Assembly (NCBI GenBank): GCA_964020085.1
Contig: OZ026606.1
Span: 19,722,801-19,786,800 of the forward strand
DNA: 64,000 nucleotides
Direction of reading: 5' to 3'
From: Micromussa lordhowensis
Taxonomy: Eukaryota > Cnidaria > Anthozoa > Scleractinia > Lobophylliidae
The position numbers and the translations under genes were made by a program. Below the pieces are notes generated by a model. It did no database searches. It saw nothing but the letters and a program-made list of their open reading frames with translations, and was not told where the DNA came from. Positions 33,953 to 45,720 of the stretch are shown here, one piece after another (position 1 is the stretch's first letter; each line of letters starts with the position of its first letter).

Positions 33953-36624
33953 ACAAGGCGATTTTTCCACTATCTATATCGTTTTGCCTGTTTGGCGGAT
34001 TTTTTAATCATGGTAGATATCGGTATTGGCATCCTTTCAGCTGCGTTGTCAACAACACAACATAGTTTGTCAAGAAGCTAACAATATACACTCCTGTGTA
34101 TATTCTCACTGATTTTTGATCAACATTTAAGAGCCGCCCAAGAAAATACAAACACGAAACAATCAAACGACCGATTTACATCAGCAATTACTTAACGTTA
34201 AGATCGATAAAAAACGATCCATCCCAACGCAGCTCGAATGCAATTTAGCCGAAGGAATGCACAGCTACTAGCAAAGGGTGACAATTTCTCTTTCTGAATA
34301 CATTTTTTGTGTCAATATCTTATCGGTATAGCAGTGGTAAAAATAGAGAAATTAGCAAAAATTGGAAACTGTATGTACACAGGCATCCAACGTTTCTACT
34401 GAATTGTGTACATAAATGTGTCAGGAATAACTTCAGGTTTAATTCTAAAAAAATGTTTGGCAATATTCGAGATCTTCCCCAAGTGATCGAGGGGAAAATG
34501 TTCCTTAAGGTGCGTGTGAGATAATGCAATAAAAGAAGAATCGATAGTCGCAATTGCCTCATTGTGCTATTGAAGACTCCCGACAGAATTCTCTCAACAC
34601 ATTTACATTGTATGTAAAACACTTCTCCTGGTGTGCGAACAATAAAGAATTTGGAACTTATTTCATTTATTTGGAGGGAGGTTGAGGCCATTCGTGAATT
34701 TCTGTTTTCAGATAAACATACTGAGTGCGTCAAAGATTTCGAATTACATGCTCAATCGTAAATTTTCATTTGTGTTTTGCTTGATTGTGTCCGTCATCCC
34801 TCCTGGATTAAAACGATGTTCAGAAGCTTTGGTGAAATCCCAATTGATTTAGATGTTCGATAAATATGAAAAAAAGACTTCTCTGGGTGATTTCTGGCCA
34901 CCAGTCAGTTGTAAACTGGTGTTATCCGAATGTTATGAGCAAAGAAACTAAAACCACAAACGAAACATAAGCAAAACGGTGTGCTTTCTTACACGAGAAC
35001 TAATGTACAGTATCTCTTTATTGACATTTTTTGAGACTTTTCTCCGCTTCTCGAATACCGTTTTTTTTACTATCATTTCTTCTTACCGATGCTGTAGTCC
35101 TTTCTTTCGAAAGAATTTCAAATCTTTAAGTACTTAGAATCGACTAAGGGCTAATTAACTGAATGAGAAAGTGTAATTTTCCGCCATTCAAAGCGTAACT
35201 TGAAAGATATAATTTTCCAGAGATGTACCTGCCAGTGACTAATGTGACGTGATAAGTCAACTGTTGTTTACAATTGAGGTCAAAATAGCCAGTTGGACAG
35301 GAGCTAGACCATTTCTCTCCCAGAGGCAACTTCTTTCCAGTACATGTACATTTAAGATATCATTCATGTTTTAGACTTTACAAGACTCGACTACGGCTCA
35401 GAACTGTACTTCCTTATGATGAAAGCATATCGAGACATAGCTGAGCTCGTTTGATAACCGACAAAAAAGAAGCTATAGATGTAGGAATGATGTAGTACAA
35501 GGGACACTTCCAATATTTATCAATTTAATTAAATCATTATGAAAGTTTGTTTTTTATTGTAATAGGCATGTACTGTAGCAAACGCGAAAAATTTCTCGCC
35601 GATGACCTATTGTATTATCCTACCCATCATATCGAGGGTTTTGATTTCCTGACTTCAGCCTTGTTGAAGTAAAGAGAACTGAAAGTCAGTACATCTCTTT
35701 AGCAAAGGTTACGAAATATCAGTTTTGGCCATGAAAATTTCCCGCGCATCTCTTGGCGGCCTACTTTTCGCGGCTGTGCTCGTGATGTCATTTGCCTTTG
35801 ACAGAATTTCTGCCATGAAAGAAAGTCGTCGAGGGAAAGATCAAGACTCCATTGGTGGTGTGGAGGTTGCTGAAAAACGCAGCCAGCCACTACGAGAACG
35901 GAGAGCCGTTAAAAGAAATTCGACGCAGGATATTCTAGAACGACTGCAAGACCTGGAGAAAAAGTAAGTGTGTCAGTTTAATCGTTCTCAAAAGAGACAG
36001 TGAAAACAAATTCTACGCAGCACACAGCATAACTTTTTTACTATACATTGCGCTCTTTAAGGATAAGTATCTTCATAATGAAAAAATAAAACGAACAAAT
36101 TAAATTAAACTGTTTAGCTTTTTGATTTTTTATTCTAAAATAGTAACGTGGTGATACATAACAACACTGATTTAGGTGTTTCATAACTTGTTCTCGATCT
36201 CAGTCATAAACTGAAGCATTTCGTAGCCTTTCTTTGAACCGTTGCACGGTAAACAGAGGCCATGGCAAGTAGATATCAAGTTTGATAAAAATAAAGCTGC
36301 TTAGACATTTGGACATTACAGAGAACTCAAAAAACATACTTAAAAATAATAAGAATACGAGCGTTGATAAATTTAATTGCCAAACACATTTTAATGGATC
36401 ATGTTTTTTCTCCTATTAGAAAGTGTGAAAATAGTGAAATAATCTCCAACAGACAATCTTTGTTTGTCAATGCCAAATCCGAAGATTTAAAAAAAAAATT
36501 AAAAAAATTAAAACATTACTTGTATGTCTATCCTTAACACTAACTAGTAATCGAAGGACTTTATGTGCAAAATGCGTAGTATGCAATGTGTAAGTTGCTA
36601 CCAGTAGAGTATAGACTGTAAAGG

Positions 36625-38118
36625 TTATGTGTAGTTTGTATCAATATACAATTTTGTTAGTTAGTATGTATCAGAGTGTAATTTGTACGAAGTTTAGTTA
36701 GAAGCAGTTAATCCTAACTAATTATACGAGCTGAGACCGAGTGGAGTTTGCCTTAGTTGAGTGTAGTTTGTGTCAGTTAAGTGCAGTTTGTACCAGTCCA
36801 ATGTATTTTGTATCTTTTGGGTGTAGTTGGTTATTGTAGTTTGTTGTAGTTGAAAGGAATTTAGAAGAAGAAGAAGCAAATTTGTATCAGTTGAGTGTAA
36901 TTTATATAAGTTAATTGTATCAGTTGTATCAGATGAGTGTAGTTTGCATCAGTTGAGTGTAACTGATTTGTATTAGTTGTATCAAGTGAGTGTAGTTCAG
37001 TTGAGTGTAGTTTGTATAAGTTGAATATAGTTTGTATCAGTGCAGTGTAGTTTTTACAAGGTCAGTGTGGTTTCTATGAGTTGAGTGTAGTTTGTATCAG
37101 TTGAGGATAGTTTGTATCACTTGAGTGCAATTTGTTTCCAAAGGTTGAAGTTTATATTATTTGAGTGTAGTTTGTATCATTTCAGTGTAGTTTGTGTGAG
37201 GTAACTCTAGTAAAGTGTATGGGAAAACTGTAATTTCTATCTGATCAGTGTAGTTGTTCTAGTGAAAAGTATTTTGTATCAAAAACGTTAAGTTAGGATC
37301 AGCTGAGGGTACTTTCAATTAGTTGCTTGTGCTTTGTTCAGTTGAGTTTATTGTGTATTAGTTTAGTGTACTTTGTATCAGTTGAGTGTAGTTTTTACAA
37401 GGTATGGGGGGTTTCTATGAGTTGAGTGTAGTTTGTATCAGTTGAGTATAGTTTGGATCACTTGAGTGCAATTTGTTTCCAAAGGTTGAAGTTTATATTA
37501 GTTGAGTGTAGTTTGTATCATTTCAGTGTAGTTTGTGTGAGGTAACTCTAGTTCAGTGTATGGGAAAACTGTAATTTCTATCAGATCTGAGTGTATAGTT
37601 GTTCTAGTGAAAAGTATTTTGTATCAAAAACGTTGAGTTAGGATCAGTTGAGGGTACTTTCAATTAGTTGCTTGTACTTTGTTCAGTTGAGTTTATTGTG
37701 TATTAGTTTAGTGTACTTTGTATCAGTTGAGTGTAGTTTCTATGAGCTGAGTGTAGTTTGTATAAGTTGAGTGAGGTTTTATAAATTAGTGTAATTTGTA
37801 TTAGTTGAGTGCAGTTTGAAACAGTTAAGTTCAGTTTGTATCAATTGAGTAAAGTTTGTATCAGCTGAGTTTAGTTTTTATCAATTCAGTATAGATTGTA
37901 TCGTTGAGTATGTAGTTTGTATTACTTGATTGTAGTTTGTAACATTAAATGTTTAGTTTGTATCAGTTGAGTGGAGTTTGTAACAGTAAACATTTAGTTT
38001 GTTACAGTTAAAGTGTAGTTTGTGTTAGTTGAGTGTATTTTTTATCGTTTGAGTGTAGTTTGTGTCAGTTGCGTGAAGGTTTTAAAAGTGTAGTGTAGTT
38101 TTTACAAGTTGAAGACCA
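36625..38118. repeat. 20-bp minisatellite, unit 1 block 1
   Basis: The monomer is close to AGTTTGTATCAGTTGAGTGT on the plus strand, with many variants. A landmark segment (caaaggttgaagtttatatt through gaaaagtattttgtatcaaa) occurs twice in this block, near 37138 and 37478, showing an internal duplication of about 340 bp. It lies in the intron between exons B and C1. Confidence 0.95.
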
Positions 38119-39289
38119 ATTTATGTCTCAGACATAAATTGTAGTTAATGTGACAACCATGAGAATCACTTGCGGATTGTGTGACATGCAGAAACACAGG
38201 GTAGGTTTTTTCAGGCCAAAGTTCAGTTCTGATCATGTGCGTCCATAGTGCAATCTGCAGGCTGAGCCAATCAGGATAGCTCTTATTCACTGTCAATCAA
38301 CTCCTAGTGTATTGAATGTAACCCTGGTGTTTATTCATTCCGTCACTCTAGCAGGCAAACATCTTCCCTGCTTTAGTTTGCTTTCTAGTACAATTATTTC
38401 CCACCCTCCCCCTCCCTATGTCATAAGCATGTCAAGCCCAGCTATAGTATACACAATATACTTAACTTCTTATCCAGATTTCTGATACATTATGTTACAT
38501 ATAGGATGTATTGAATATAAAAATGCAATACACAAGAAATTTTGTTATAAGTTAAAATTGTGATGGAAATATATATTTATATAAGTTGTTACAGTTTGCA
38601 GTCCACATTGTTTAGACTTGCTACATATTTACATCATGGGCACTTAACAAATAGAGCCATAAAATGCACATCATCCGATTAGCTATGCTTTTGATTAAGA
38701 TCTACAAAACTGGACTCTAGAGTAAATCTTATGTTTCTCAGGTGAAGATCTTTCCTCTGTTCTATAACGCTGAATTGATATAGACAAATAAACTTTGGGT
38801 TGGGATGAAGTGCTCCCATACAGGTCACTCTTTGCCCCATAGACTCACAGAATGGATTGGTTGCCATGGTAACCATGAGTCTTAAGCACCTTACACGACT
38901 AAGGACCTCCAGGGTATATTGTGACTGCAGCCCTGAGGAGGATTAAGGACCTCTCGCAGGGTATTGTGACCTGCAGCCCTGGAGAGGAGTAAGGACCTCT
39001 TTTAGGGTATTGTGAACGGACGGCAGCCCTAAGATTAGGGTATTGTGAACGGACGGCAGCCCTAAAGAGCAGTAAGGAACTCTTGCAGGGTATTGTGATC
39101 TGCAGCCCTCAAGAGGAGTAGGACCTCTCTTAGGGGATCGTGACCTGCACCCCTAGAGAGAAAGGAAGTGAGGGGGGTGTTGACCCCTCCCATCATACCT
39201 AGCTAGACTAGTATTCTGTATTCTGGTCCCAACCCCTTTTCCCACATTTATTGTTGTCTGCGTTGCTGTCTCTCAGGGGTTGGGAGCAT
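38119..39289. other. Insertion interrupting the unit 1 minisatellite
   Basis: About 1.17 kb of unrelated DNA replaces minisatellite at a place where units 2 and 3 are continuous. It includes a GC-rich tandem repeat (38899-39166). No coding motif was recognised. It is probably a mobile element or captured sequence, but no terminal repeats were identified. Confidence 0.6.
38899..39166. repeat. GC-rich tandem repeat, about 55-bp period
   Basis: The words aaggacctct, agggtattgtga and gcagccct recur in that order about five times with small indels. One shortened copy carries gaacggacggcagccctaa twice in succession. It is confined to the unit 1 insertion. Confidence 0.8.
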
Positions 39290-41385
39290 TAAGTGTAGTT
39301 TTTATCAGTTGAGTGTAGTTTGTATTAGTTGAGTGTAGTTTGTATTAATCAGTTAAGTGTAGCTTTTAATAGTTTGTAGAGTGTAATAGAGTGTAGTTTG
39401 TATGAGTAGAATGTTAGTTTGTATCAGTTGAGTGTAGTTTGTGTCAGTTGGGTGAAGTTTTTAAAAGTTTAGTGTAGTTTTTACGAGGTGAGTGTAGTTT
39501 TTATCAGTTGAGTGTAGTTTGTATTAATTGAGTGTAGTTTGTATTAATTGAGTGTAGTTTGTATCAGTTGAGTGTAGTTTGTATCAGTTGAGTGTAGTTT
39601 GTATCAGTTGAGTGTAGTTTGTATTAATTGAGTGTAGTTTGTATTAGTTGAGTGTAGTTTGTATCAGTTGAGTGTAGTTTGTATCAGTTGAGTGTAGTTT
39701 GTATCAGTTGAGTGTAGTTTGTGTCAGTTGGGTGAAGTTTAGTGTAGTTTTTACGAGGTGAGTGTAGTTTGTATCAGTTGAGTGTAGTTTGTATCAGTTG
39801 AGTGTAGTTCGTATTAATTGAGTGTAGTTTGTATTAATCAGTTAAGTGTAGCTTTTAATAGTTGAGTGTAGTTTGTATAAGTTGAGTGTAGTTTGTATCA
39901 GTTGAGTGTAGTTTGTATCAGCTGAGTGTAGTTTGTATCAGTTGAGTGTAGTTTGTATCAGTTGAGTGTAGTTTGTATCAGTTGAGTGTAGTTTGTATTA
40001 ATTGAGTGTAGTTTGTATTAATCAGTTAAGTGTAGCTTTTAATAGTTGAGTGTAGTTTGTATAAGTTGAGTGTAGTTTGTATCAGCTGAGTGTAGTTTGT
40101 ATCAGTTGAGTGTAGTTTGTATTAATTGAGTGTAGTTTGTATTAATCAGTTAAGTGTAGCTTTTAATAGTTGAGTGTAGTTTGTATAAGTTGAGTGTAGT
40201 TTGTATCAGCTGAGTGTAGCTTGTATCAGTTGAGTGTAGTTTGTATTAATTGAGTGTAGTTTGTATTAATCAGTTAAGTGTAGCTTTTAATAGTTGAGTG
40301 TAGTTTGTATAAGTTGAGTGTAGTTTGTATCAGCTGAGTGTAGTTTGTATCAGTTGAGTGTAGTTTGTATCAGTTGAGTGTAGTTTGTATCAGCTGAGTG
40401 TAGTTTGTATCAGTTGAGTGTAGTTTGTATTAATTGAGTGTAGTTTGTATTAATCAGTTAAGTGTAGCTTTTAATAGTTGAGTGTAGTTTGTATAAGTTG
40501 AGTGTAGTTTGTATCAGTTGAGTGTAGTTTGTATCAGCTGAGTGTAGTTTGTATCAGTTGAGTGTAGTTTGTATCAGTTGAGTGTAGTTTGTATCAGTTG
40601 AGTGTAGTTTGTATTAATTGAGTGTAGTTTGTATTAATCAGTTAAGTGTAGCTTTTAATAGTTGAGTGTAGTTTGTATAAGTTGAGTGTAGTTTGTATAA
40701 GTTGAGTGTAGTTTGTATCAGCTGAGTGTAGTTTGTATCAGTTGAGTGTAGTTTGTATCAGTTGAGTGTAGTTTGTATCAGTTGAGTGTAGTTTGTATCA
40801 GTTGAGTGTAGTTTGTGTCAGTTGGGTGAAGTTTAGTGTAGTTTGTATCAGTTGAGTGTAGTTTGTATTAATTGAGTGTAGTTTGTATTAATCAGTTAAG
40901 TGTAGCTTTTAATAGCTGAGTGTAGTTTGTATGAGTAGGGTGTAGTTTGTATCAGTTGAGTGTAGTTTTTATCAGATGAGTGTGGTTTGTATGAATTGAG
41001 AGCAGTTTGTGTGAGTTTAGTGTAGGTTGTAACAGTAAAAGTGTAGTTTGTGTCAATTAAGTGTTTGTTTTGGTTGAGTGTAGTTTGGATCAGTTGGTTA
41101 TAGTTTGTATAAGTTGTGAAGTTGTGTCAGTTGAGTGTAAATGTTGTGTCAGTTGAGTGTTACTTGAGCTTGAGTATGTGTTAGTTGATTGTTGTTTCAA
41201 TCAATTGAGTACAGTTTGTATCAGTTGAGTGTAGTTTGTATCAGTTGATTTAGTTTGTATCAGTTGAGGGTAGTTTGTATCAGTTGAGTCTAGTTTGTGT
41301 CAGTTGAGTTTAGTTTTTACCATTTAAGTGTAGTTTGTATTAGTTGAGTTAAGTTTGTATGAGTTGAGTGTAGTTTGGATCAGAT
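39290..41385. repeat. 20-bp minisatellite, unit 1 block 2 with higher-order repeats
   Basis: Nearly pure 20-bp monomers. Between about 39830 and 40910 they form higher-order repeats, each marked by tattaatcagttaagtgtag followed by cttttaatag and several standard monomers. This is a sign of recent unequal exchange. Confidence 0.95.
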
Positions 41386-42033
41386 TTTAGATTTCTGATT
41401 TTTAGAGATTTTAGGTTTTACTAGTTTGTGTTTATTTGTTTATTCATTACATTTCCGCAAAGTGGAAGCATTGCTGCGACCTAGGACCTAAGTTCTTGTC
41501 CAAGTACTTTCAAGGTACGTACAATTTGTCACTTAAATCAGACTATGTCTTGCTTTACATTTGACTGAGCTTATTCAACTTTTGTTTTTCTGTTTCAGAA
41601 CGGGACGGTCGAAACTATGGACTGGGCTTTATGGGTCCACCTGGGCCGCCTGGACCGAAAGGTATGTTGGCACAGCGGTTATGACTCGAGTGTGGAACGT
41701 AATTCGCACTTTGAAGTGTTCCTGCGCTTTGCGTTGACTATCTGTATTTTTCAGTTTTTATTGCTTCACTAGATATTTTTTTTCCTTTGCGATCGACCGG
41801 AATGACCGCAATGATCACTCATGTAAAAACCGCTGCAATAGTAGTTTAGTTACCAACGTTATTCTGGAGTTACATGTACGTTGATTAATTACGATCAACT
41901 AGTAAACGTTGTAAACAGGAAACTGTGCATCGAAGAAAGTCGCAAAAGTTGCAAAAAATTAAGAAGCGGTGTAAGTTTTCCACATTAGCTGGGAGAAATG
42001 AAGACCAACCCAACCAAATTTTCGGAAATTTAA

Positions 42034-42319
42034 GGTGGCAGTGAACCCATTTTAATAAAAGCACCCCGATAATAAAAAAATGGGGGTCACCGAGCTCGTT
42101 TTTGAGTAATAAGGGCTTAAAGCTAAAATCAAGCCTGTTTTTAGCAGGTCATATGGTTGCTATGGTAACCTGTTGTACCACAAAATTGAAAGCAACTTGT
42201 TCACCAATGATTGGGCAGTTTTTTGATGCCATGATTTTGGTATCAACTGATATAGAGTGGTTATAATGGCCCATTAACCTCTAAGTCTTGCAAGGTACTG
42301 GAAACTGTTTCGAGCCACC
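42034..42319. mobile_element. 286-bp TTAA-flanked MITE, unit 1
   Basis: TTAA at 42030-42033 and 42320-42323 flank an element beginning GGTGGCAGTG and ending CGAGCCACC. The same element lies at the same place in units 2 and 3, so it inserted before the array formed. It lies in the C2-D intron and is noncoding. Confidence 0.65.
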
Positions 42320-42429
42320 TTAAGCAGCTAGTTGAATTAATTTTTCAGGAGAATCAGGAAAGTCTGGCGTGAAATACGTGCGCTGGGGAAGGACCACATG
42401 TCCAAGTGGCGCTGACATTGTTTACAAAG

Positions 42430-42575
42430 GTAAGGAATTAGCCAGTGGTTCAAACATTTTAATCTGTAATGCTGGCTACATAAGAAAAGGAAAGAAGACC
42501 TCTTTTTATCTTGATCCTAGGAATGGCAGGTGTTTAACATTTAACCCACCAAGTGAACCACTGATCACGCAATAA
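42430..42575 (+). other. Open read-through of exon D with overlapping AATAAA, unit 1
   Basis: If the exon D donor (AAAG|GTAAGG) is not used, the frame stays open for 47 more codons (KELASGSNILIC...PRNGRCLTFNPPSEPLITQ). The TAA stop is embedded in caataaatt, which contains AATAAA. Unit 2 keeps the frame despite a 3-nt length change. An intronic polyadenylation isoform lacking most of the C4 domain is possible. Confidence 0.4.
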
Positions 42576-42999
42576 ATTATAATGTTTTTCGTACAAACCT
42601 TTCAAATTATGAGCAGGCACTCAGCAAATTGCTGAAATAAATAATCACGAATTCGATATTTACGGCTATCTTAAAAAAGCAAAATGGGGCCCAAGGTATT
42701 TCCGCCAAGAAATACGTTTCCCTGTAATAACAAAGGGAAGAAAATGCTCCAAGAGGATAGCAAAAGAGAATGGGATAGGTCAAAATCCCGTTTTATGCAC
42801 GGAATTCAAAAGCTATCTTTGACAAGACTGAGATTTATTGGAAATTAAATTCACGAATCGTGCTTGTCTCTTTACTAAACTTAACTACATTTTACAATAG
42901 TTTTTCAGTTGCTCTCCTCGCGCATCACGAACAAACCCTTTCGTACTTCTTACTTTTATGGTTTTGTACACTAATGATCACGTTTTGTTAATATGGCAG

Positions 43000-43475
43000 G
43001 TATCATTGGTGGTGGGTATTACGCTCACCAAGGCGGTGGAGTGAATTATCTTTGCCTTCCACACAAACCAAAGTACGGCAAGTACAAAGACGGACATCAG
43101 ACCGCGGGATACGTGTATGGCACTGAGTATGAAGTCAGCAGTTTCAACCCACTTAACAAAAACCTTCATAACTACGAGGCAGTGTGCGCTGTTTGCTTCG
43201 CTAAGTCACGTGGTTCAATGTTTATGATGCCCGCCCGGAATGATTGTCCATCTGGCTGGACCGAGGAGTATCATGGGTACCTGATGACTGAAGGCTACAA
43301 CCACAAGAAGCAAAGTGACTACATCTGTGTTGACGAGGACGCTGAGTATGTCCCTGGTACCAAGGCCAGCAAGGATGGTGCATTAATGTACCCTGTGGAA
43401 GGCATTTGTGGCTCACTTCCGTGTAAACCGTACGTGAATGGAAGAGAGTTAACCTGTGCTGTATGCACCAAGTGA
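43000..43475 (+). CDS. Unit 1 exon E: C4/spongin-type C-terminal domain
   Basis: The terminal exon starts after ATATGGCAG and encodes IIGGGYYAHQGGGVNYLCLP, YGTEYEVSSFNPLNKNLHNY, CFAKSRGSMFMMPARNDCPS and ends CKPYVNGRELTCAVCTK. These are hallmarks of the short-chain collagen C4 C-terminal domain of sponges and cnidarians, related to the collagen IV NC1 region. All nine exon-E cysteines are present. The exon is intact although exon C1 of this unit is broken. Confidence 0.85.
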
Positions 43476-43563
43476 CCAAAGACTGCCATTACAGTGGAAG
43501 CCAAGGCTACAGAAAAAGCCCTGAACAGTGATTTCATAGACTCTTTTGATTTAATGTAACAAC

Positions 43564-43569
43564 AATAAA
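43564..43569 (+). terminator. Polyadenylation signal, unit 1 collagen gene
   Basis: AATAAA lies 89 bp past the exon E stop. The same signal follows unit 2 at 54369. Confidence 0.6.
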
Positions 43570-44663
43570 CTGTAGCAAGATCACTCAAAAGTCCTCTTCT
43601 GTGCTTGACTGTCATTCACTTTATTCTCCAGAGTCCTTGATAGAATTTGATAAAAGAAAAATCAGTAACTGATTCCTACTCATGTATAAATATCGAGGAC
43701 GCTCACTATTTTGCGTTAACGTTACTCGCTATTGCGCATCAACTTCATGAACAAGGACACTTCTGAATGCTAATGATAATACACGAGCATTTTCGTACTT
43801 CAAACAAGCCTTCAGGTCTCTAGGGTTACGCATCATTGATCAACGTAGATTGCATGCCGTTTTGGTCCCAAAGCTATTTAGTATGTGGACTACAGAAGCT
43901 AAATGAGGGAAACTTTGGATAAAAACCCGCTAGGATGTCCGCTTCCAATAAAATTTTTTCTTATCGCATGCGAGATGGGTTAGGAAGTCATTTCAGTAAG
44001 GAAATCTTTGTTGACGTCATTAATTACATATTGCCTTATTAGCATGCAACTTTACGTAGAAAAGGCGCCCATCATGCTAGGAAGCTGCAATCAGGCAAGT
44101 TATAAACGCTCTGTATTTAATTCAGTCCAACTTGTCCAGCTTTAACCGGCCAGCGTTGTTCGAAAAGTTAGGCGTGAAATAATTCCTTAACAAATCCCTC
44201 TAGCCAACCTTTCATGATTTATTGACATGATTTACTCATAGCCATTGAACATTACTTCCGCTACACGAGACTCGTGAAATCGTTCGGGAGTTCACGCGCG
44301 CTACAAAAATAAAGAAATGTGTCACACAGAACCAGCAGGGGGGATTGACGCAATGAGAGCGCAGTTAAACTATGATGATCGAAATGAACTAGTGATTGCC
44401 CTTTCTTTTTGTCGAAATTCTTTCTGAAGGAAATAGAAAAAAACACGCGCACTGTGCAGGCAACATCGTAAGTCGTCGTAAGCGAGAAGGAGAAATTATC
44501 ATCCAAAAGAGAAGGAAAGAAAAAATGTTTTATGGTTACAATACCCTCTAGAAAAGCTAACCCCTGGCGCTTAATACAGATAAAACCAGTCTTAATTTAA
44601 TGTTCTAAGTTTTCTCAGTTGGTTCCTAATTTCCCTAATCTTGACTGGTCTATCTGTAATTAG

Positions 44664-45101
44664 CAGAATTCTACAAGTATACTTATGCAAATGCTGCAAT
44701 CTGATTGGCTGAGCTACTCGTATACTATCAGCCATTAGAGTACAGTTGCCGGTCGTCCACGAAATGCGATGTTTTTATAGTTTTTCCGAAGTTCTGGAAA
44801 GACTAAAAGAAGCACTTTTAAGGTTTCTTGACTTTAAAAACTTGAAAATATTGAAAAAACCGGGTACGCGCGTAAACAACTGCAAATTTGCCAAGGACAG
44901 TTCGATACGTGCAACTTTGTTTATGGGTAAAGTTCAATAATGCGTGGGAAAATCATTGGAAACCGTTATTTGCGTTAATTTCAGTTAGAATTCTACTAAA
45001 ACTATTAGATTATTCGCTCTCGATTTCTATGAGGCGATAGTTGATGAGGACTATCACCTCATAGAAATCTCGAGCTCATAATCTAATTGTTAATTCACGG
45101 T
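44664..45101. other. Insertion in the unit 1-2 spacer
   Basis: The spacer between units 2 and 3 runs ctgtaattag directly into taaattctcagctccgac near 55450. In this spacer about 438 bp intervene, ending in a palindrome at 45004-45088 with arms attagattattcgctctcga and its near-complement. It is a likely foldback-type insertion after duplication; the exact ends are uncertain. Confidence 0.55.
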
Positions 45102-45148
45102 AAATTCTCAGCTCCGACTATTGCATTTCTAGCTCTTTGATTGGCTAA

Positions 45149-45182
45149 AAAACTCCGACTATGAGCCAATAGTCGGAGTTTT
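45149..45182. repeat. Hairpin AAAACTCCGACTAT
   Basis: Perfect 14-bp arms with a 6-base loop. A copy with one mismatch lies near 55502-55535 in the next spacer. Confidence 0.7.
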
Positions 45183-45424
45183 ATGTCATATGGAAAATAG
45201 TGCGCCAAGTTTAAAAATTTTGCGCACGAAGGTTTCAACTTCAGCCCTCTATAATGGCCGAAATAAAAAATCGGCGGTTTTATTTTATCACTTCATATTC
45301 AACTCGGGCTCATGGAATAATTGTTATTTATAAAATAACTGAGCTACTACGCGCGCTCTCATTGGTCGATAGGTGTGTTTAGGAAGTAAAGGTAAAGTCT
45401 GCATACGACCCAAGTGGCCAATCA

Positions 45425-45645
45425 GGCCGGAGCATGAAGCGACTATGAGTATTTCTACTCTCCCCTGGATGGGATGCTATTCCATCGCAGGGTAACCCCA
45501 GCATTAAACTCGCCGGAACTCATTATACACCTTGGTGGAGAACGGCATTGTGAGAGTTAAGGGTCTTGCCCAAGAACACAACGCAATGTCTCCGGCCAGG
45601 GCTCGAACCCGGACCGCTCGATCCGGTGGCCTCATGGTTGGTGTT
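45425..45645 (-). repeat. tRNA-derived SINE, spacer 1
   Basis: On the minus strand GGTTCGAGCCC matches a pol III B box. It is followed by a body of the type ...cattgtgttgtgttcttggg...gcatcccatcc seen in invertebrate SINEs. The A-box part seems rearranged. A more decayed copy lies in the next spacer. Confidence 0.5.
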
Positions 45646-45720
45646 TCGGTGAGAGTATATGTATGTAAACTACGGTCGTGGCCTTTTAGATTCGCGCGTA
45701 TTTTTGAGCTATAAAAGAGG

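Larger units (their letters stand above)
35731..43475 (+). pseudogene. Unit 1 short-chain collagen C4-like gene, exon C1 broken
   Basis: Exons B (35731-35963), C2 (41599-41661), D (42349-42429) and E (43000-43475) are intact and phase-compatible with unit 2. The exon C1 equivalent (41461-41514) is not. The acceptor reads ccgcaa where units 2 and 3 have ccgcag, and 5 nt are missing, which brings a stop into frame. Skipping C1 also shifts the frame (B ends in phase 2, C2 needs phase 1). As read here, no in-frame protein links the signal peptide to the C4 domain. Exon B is identical in protein to unit 2. An unseen alternative exon inside the minisatellite intron could rescue it. Confidence 0.6.

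Noticed and set aside
35725..35730. Two extra codons upstream of the collagen start (TTG GCC)
   Set aside because: TTG is not a usual eukaryotic start; the ATG six bases later gives a normal signal peptide.
36625..41385. Regular 20-bp repeats resembling a CRISPR array
   Set aside because: The repeats are directly adjacent with no unique spacers, lie in a eukaryotic intron and have no cas genes nearby. It is a minisatellite.
43222..43615. Minus-strand frames opposite collagen exon E (and at 54022-54240)
   Set aside because: Antisense shadows of a well-supported coding exon.
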